A stretch of DNA of 24,857 nucleotides. Origin: Caldilineaceae bacterium. Its GTDB lineage: Bacteria; Chloroflexota; Anaerolineae; Caldilineales; Caldilineaceae. The stretch covers positions 1-24,857 of the forward strand of contig JALHQH010000056.1 in NCBI GenBank assembly GCA_022842065.1, given 5' to 3'. Position 1 is the stretch's first letter. Every line of letters begins with the position of its first letter. The notes below the pieces were generated by a model, which had not been told where the DNA came from, did not search any database, and saw only the letters and a program-made list of their open reading frames with translations. Shown here in pieces: positions 22,868 through 24,857 of the stretch. A program made the translations under genes and the position numbers.

Positions 22868-23834
22868 AGAGTCGGCCACGGCTCTGCCTTCACCAAATTT
22901 GTCTGAAAGCAGCCTCGCGCTCGCTGACAGCGCGCCCACAACTGTGGGGGCGTTGTCGGCTGCGGTGCCGAGCGGTATTGTCGTGCGCGGTTGGCGGCGG
23001 ATTATCCCCTATCTGCTGGCCGCGCCCTACACGCTGGTGCTGCTGCTCTTTCTGGTCGCGCCGATTGTGCTGATTGTGACGATCAGTTTCTGGCAATACA
23101 GCAGCTTTGTGATGAAACCAGCCTTTGTGCTGGATAACTATCTACTCGTTTTGTCGCCGGTCTATCTCAAGACTTATCTTAATACCTTTCGCTTTGCGGG
23201 GATTGTCTGGATCTTTACCGTGCTGATTGGTTTCCCGGTCGCCTATTTTCTGGCGATTGAGATCCAATCCGCGCGCTTGCGGATGACGCTCTTTCTGCTC
23301 TGTACTGTACCTTTTCTGACTTCAAACATTATCCGCAGCATCTCGTGGATTCCCTTTCTAGGGCGCCAAGGGCTGCTCAATAGCGCGCTGATGGGGCTGG
23401 GCGTGGTTGACGAGCCGGTGAGCATCTTTCTCTTCTCGGATGTCTCGGTGATCCTCTCGATGGTGCACCTTTACACCCTGTTTATGGTCGTGCCCGTTTT
23501 CAACACGATGATGCGTATCGACCATTCGCTGCTGGAAGCGGCGCGTGATGGCGGCGCGTCCGAATGGGGGGTGATCCGCGAAGTGGTGATCCCGCTGAGC
23601 ATGCCCGGCATTATCATCGGCACGATCTTCGTGATCGCCCTGGCCTTGGGCGATTACAGCACTGTACGCTTGATGAGTGGTGGTCAAGCCTCAAGCGCAG
23701 GGTTGGCGATCAGCAACATGATCAACAGCCTGCAATACCCACCCGCCGCAGCCAACGCCGTCATCTTGCTGGTGGTTACGTTGCTGATTGTCGGCACTTT
23801 GCTGCGCTTTGTCGATATTCGTAAGGAGTTGTAG
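22848..23834 (+). CDS. ABC transporter permease, PotB-like
   Basis: 328 residues from ATG 22848, 20 bp inside the binding-protein gene. The Shine-Dalgarno is poor and residues 1-45 are a hydrophilic tail rich in Ser/Ala, so a later start is possible. About six transmembrane helices begin at about 52-80. The EAA loop for docking to the ATPase is EAARDGGASEWGVIREVV... (230-254). It forms the membrane pore with the second permease. A hairpin repeat follows the stop immediately. Confidence 0.88.
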   Translation: MSSLLHKESATALPSPNLSESSLALADSAPTTVGALSAAVPSGIVVRGWRRIIPYLLAAPYTLVLLLFLVAPIVLIVTISFWQYSSFVMKPAFVLDNYLLVLSPVYLKTYLNTFRFAGIVWIFTVLIGFPVAYFLAIEIQSARLRMTLFLLCTVPFLTSNIIRSISWIPFLGRQGLLNSALMGLGVVDEPVSIFLFSDVSVILSMVHLYTLFMVVPVFNTMMRIDHSLLEAARDGGASEWGVIREVVIPLSMPGIIIGTIFVIALALGDYSTVRLMSGGQASSAGLAISNMINSLQYPPAAANAVILLVVTLLIVGTLLRFVDIRKEL

Positions 23835-23942
23835 GTGGTAGGTAAATCGGTAGAACAGTAAATCGGTAGAACAGTAAATCGGTAAAGATGGAAGATTTCT
23901 CAGTCTACCGATTTACTGATTTACCGATTTACCTCTCCACCC
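23835..23942. repeat. Octamer-unit hairpin repeat (GTRRA family, copy 5)
   Basis: The left arm is GGTGGTAGGTAAATCGGTAG..., with repeats of GAACAGTAAATCGGTA. The right arm, CTACCGATTTACTGATTTAC..., ends ACCTCTCCACC. It starts right after the first permease stop and ends 23 bp before the second permease ATG. The unit sequence is the same as in the 6806-6902 element. Confidence 0.88.
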
Positions 23943-23965
23943 ACCCTCCCTATTAGGAACCAACC

Positions 23966-24799
23966 ATGCGTCGTCATAGTAAACTCTTCTGGCCGCTGGC
24001 GATTTTCTTCGGCCTCTTTTTGCTCTTTCTGTACGGGCCGATCTCGACGATTATCCTGCTCTCCTTTCAGGGCGAACAGGGTGGGTTGACTTTCCCGATG
24101 AATGGGGTGAGCACCCATTGGTTCTATGCCCTTTTTCAACAGCAACGCGTGGGTGACTTTAACGGCTCCTTTCTGCGCTCGTTGGGGTTGGGTTTTATTG
24201 TGATGACCATCTGTATCACCTTTGGGTTGATGGTCGGGCAGGCTTACCGTTACCGCTTCAAAGGCGCGAGTTTGGTCTTCTATCTCTCCGTCGCCAGTTT
24301 GATTGTGCCCAATATTTTGGTCTCGCTGGGCATTGGGGTGCTCTTTGATCGGCTGGGCTGGCGCTTGGGCTGGTATACCTCTGGCTTGGCGGCCCATTTG
24401 ACCTGGACCTTGCCTTTTGCACTGTTGATCATGTTGGCGATCTTCAATCGCTTCAACCGTTCCTACGAAGAGGCGGCGCGCGATCTGGGGGCGGGGGAAC
24501 TGGTCACCTTTTGGGAAGTCGTTTTGCCGATCATTCTGCCTAGCCTGGTGGGTGTGGGGCTCTTGGGCTTTACCCTCTCCTATGACGAATTTGCCCGTTC
24601 GGCGTTGGTCATGGGAGAGTTTAATACCCTGCCTCTCGAAATTTATGCAATGACCACCAATGTCACTTCGCCGGCCCTATATGCACTGGGCACGGTGACC
24701 ACACTCTTTTCATTCCTGATCATTGGGCTCTTCCTCGTTGTTTCGCGGCGCTTGCAACGGCGCACCGGCGCGTTGACGACACCGGTGGCACAAGAGTAA
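23966..24799 (+). CDS. ABC transporter permease, PotC-like
   Basis: 277 residues, about six transmembrane helices (the first at about 8-33). The EAA loop EEAARDLGAGELVTFWEVVL... (168-192) is well conserved, followed by LSYDEFARSALVMGE, typical of PotC/COG1177 permeases. It pairs with the upstream permease. AGGA lies 8 bases before ATG. It is separated from the first permease by 131 bp, unusual for subunits needed at equal amounts; the gap is filled by the octamer hairpin. Confidence 0.92.
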   Translation: MRRHSKLFWPLAIFFGLFLLFLYGPISTIILLSFQGEQGGLTFPMNGVSTHWFYALFQQQRVGDFNGSFLRSLGLGFIVMTICITFGLMVGQAYRYRFKGASLVFYLSVASLIVPNILVSLGIGVLFDRLGWRLGWYTSGLAAHLTWTLPFALLIMLAIFNRFNRSYEEAARDLGAGELVTFWEVVLPIILPSLVGVGLLGFTLSYDEFARSALVMGEFNTLPLEIYAMTTNVTSPALYALGTVTTLFSFLIIGLFLVVSRRLQRRTGALTTPVAQE

Positions 24800-24813
24800 T
24801 GAGCGGAGGCTGA

Positions 24814-24857
24814 GTGGAATGGAGAGTGGAGGCTTATCTTGTTGAAGCCGCAGCCGC
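24814..24857 (+). CDS. Possible start of a further gene (truncated by window)
   Basis: A GTG at 24814 is preceded by GGAGG four bases upstream. It opens a frame that stays open to the window end (VEWRVEAYLVEAAA). The only nearby ATG (24819) stops after eight codons. Too short to identify. If real, it would be the next gene of the importer operon, 14 bp after the permease stop. Confidence 0.35.
   Translation, partial: MEWRVEAYLVEAAA

Overview
The window reads as chromosomal DNA of a Chloroflexota bacterium (Anaerolineae/Caldilineae-like). This is inferred from several features: an nSTAND1 ATPase with WD40-like repeats next to a CHAT protein, a large secreted repeat protein ending in a YLPLIYR-type tail, Tat/lipobox solute-binding proteins, and intergenic gaps full of palindromic repeats. 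There is no rRNA, tRNA, CRISPR array, transposase or phage gene. Nearly all DNA is either coding or repeat-bearing spacer.

Layout. (1) 1-4696, minus strand: a two-gene conflict-type module. A CHAT protease fused to a SIR2-like domain is followed, with a 14-bp overlap, by an nSTAND1 ATPase with a membrane helix and near-identical 40-residue WD40-like repeats that run off the window edge. (2) 4697-5384: gene-free spacer with four inverted repeats. (3) 5385-6557, minus: a class V aminotransferase behind a good promoter. (4) 6744-10612, plus: a promoter, a GH140-like glycosidase, a THUMP-type RNA methyltransferase (ATGA overlap), a DapA-family aldolase and a terminator. (5) 10660-11054: a gene-free island holding a candidate small RNA with three C-rich hairpin loops, its terminator, and a 116-bp cruciform-like palindrome. 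(6) 11074-15255, minus: FabF, a Uri/DUF123 nuclease, a type I sulfatase and a SAM methyltransferase. (7) 15563-19045, minus: a 1160-residue secreted multidomain protein whose promoter is overlapped by a 23-bp dyad. (8) 19434-19916, minus: a cyclophilin. (9) 20268-24857, plus: a PotABCD-type ABC importer operon and the possible start of a further gene.

Two themes connect the window. The first is the CHAT-SIR2/nSTAND pair, which has the architecture of a sensor-switch-effector system: a diversifying repeat sensor, an ATPase switch, and a protease plus NADase-like effector. The second is a family of intergenic hairpins built from 7-8-bp tandem units sharing a GTRRA core. Five members lie in different gaps, two of them inside the ABC operon, where they may set relative expression of operon genes. 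The C-rich-loop RNA candidate at 10711-10930 is the most interesting non-coding signal.
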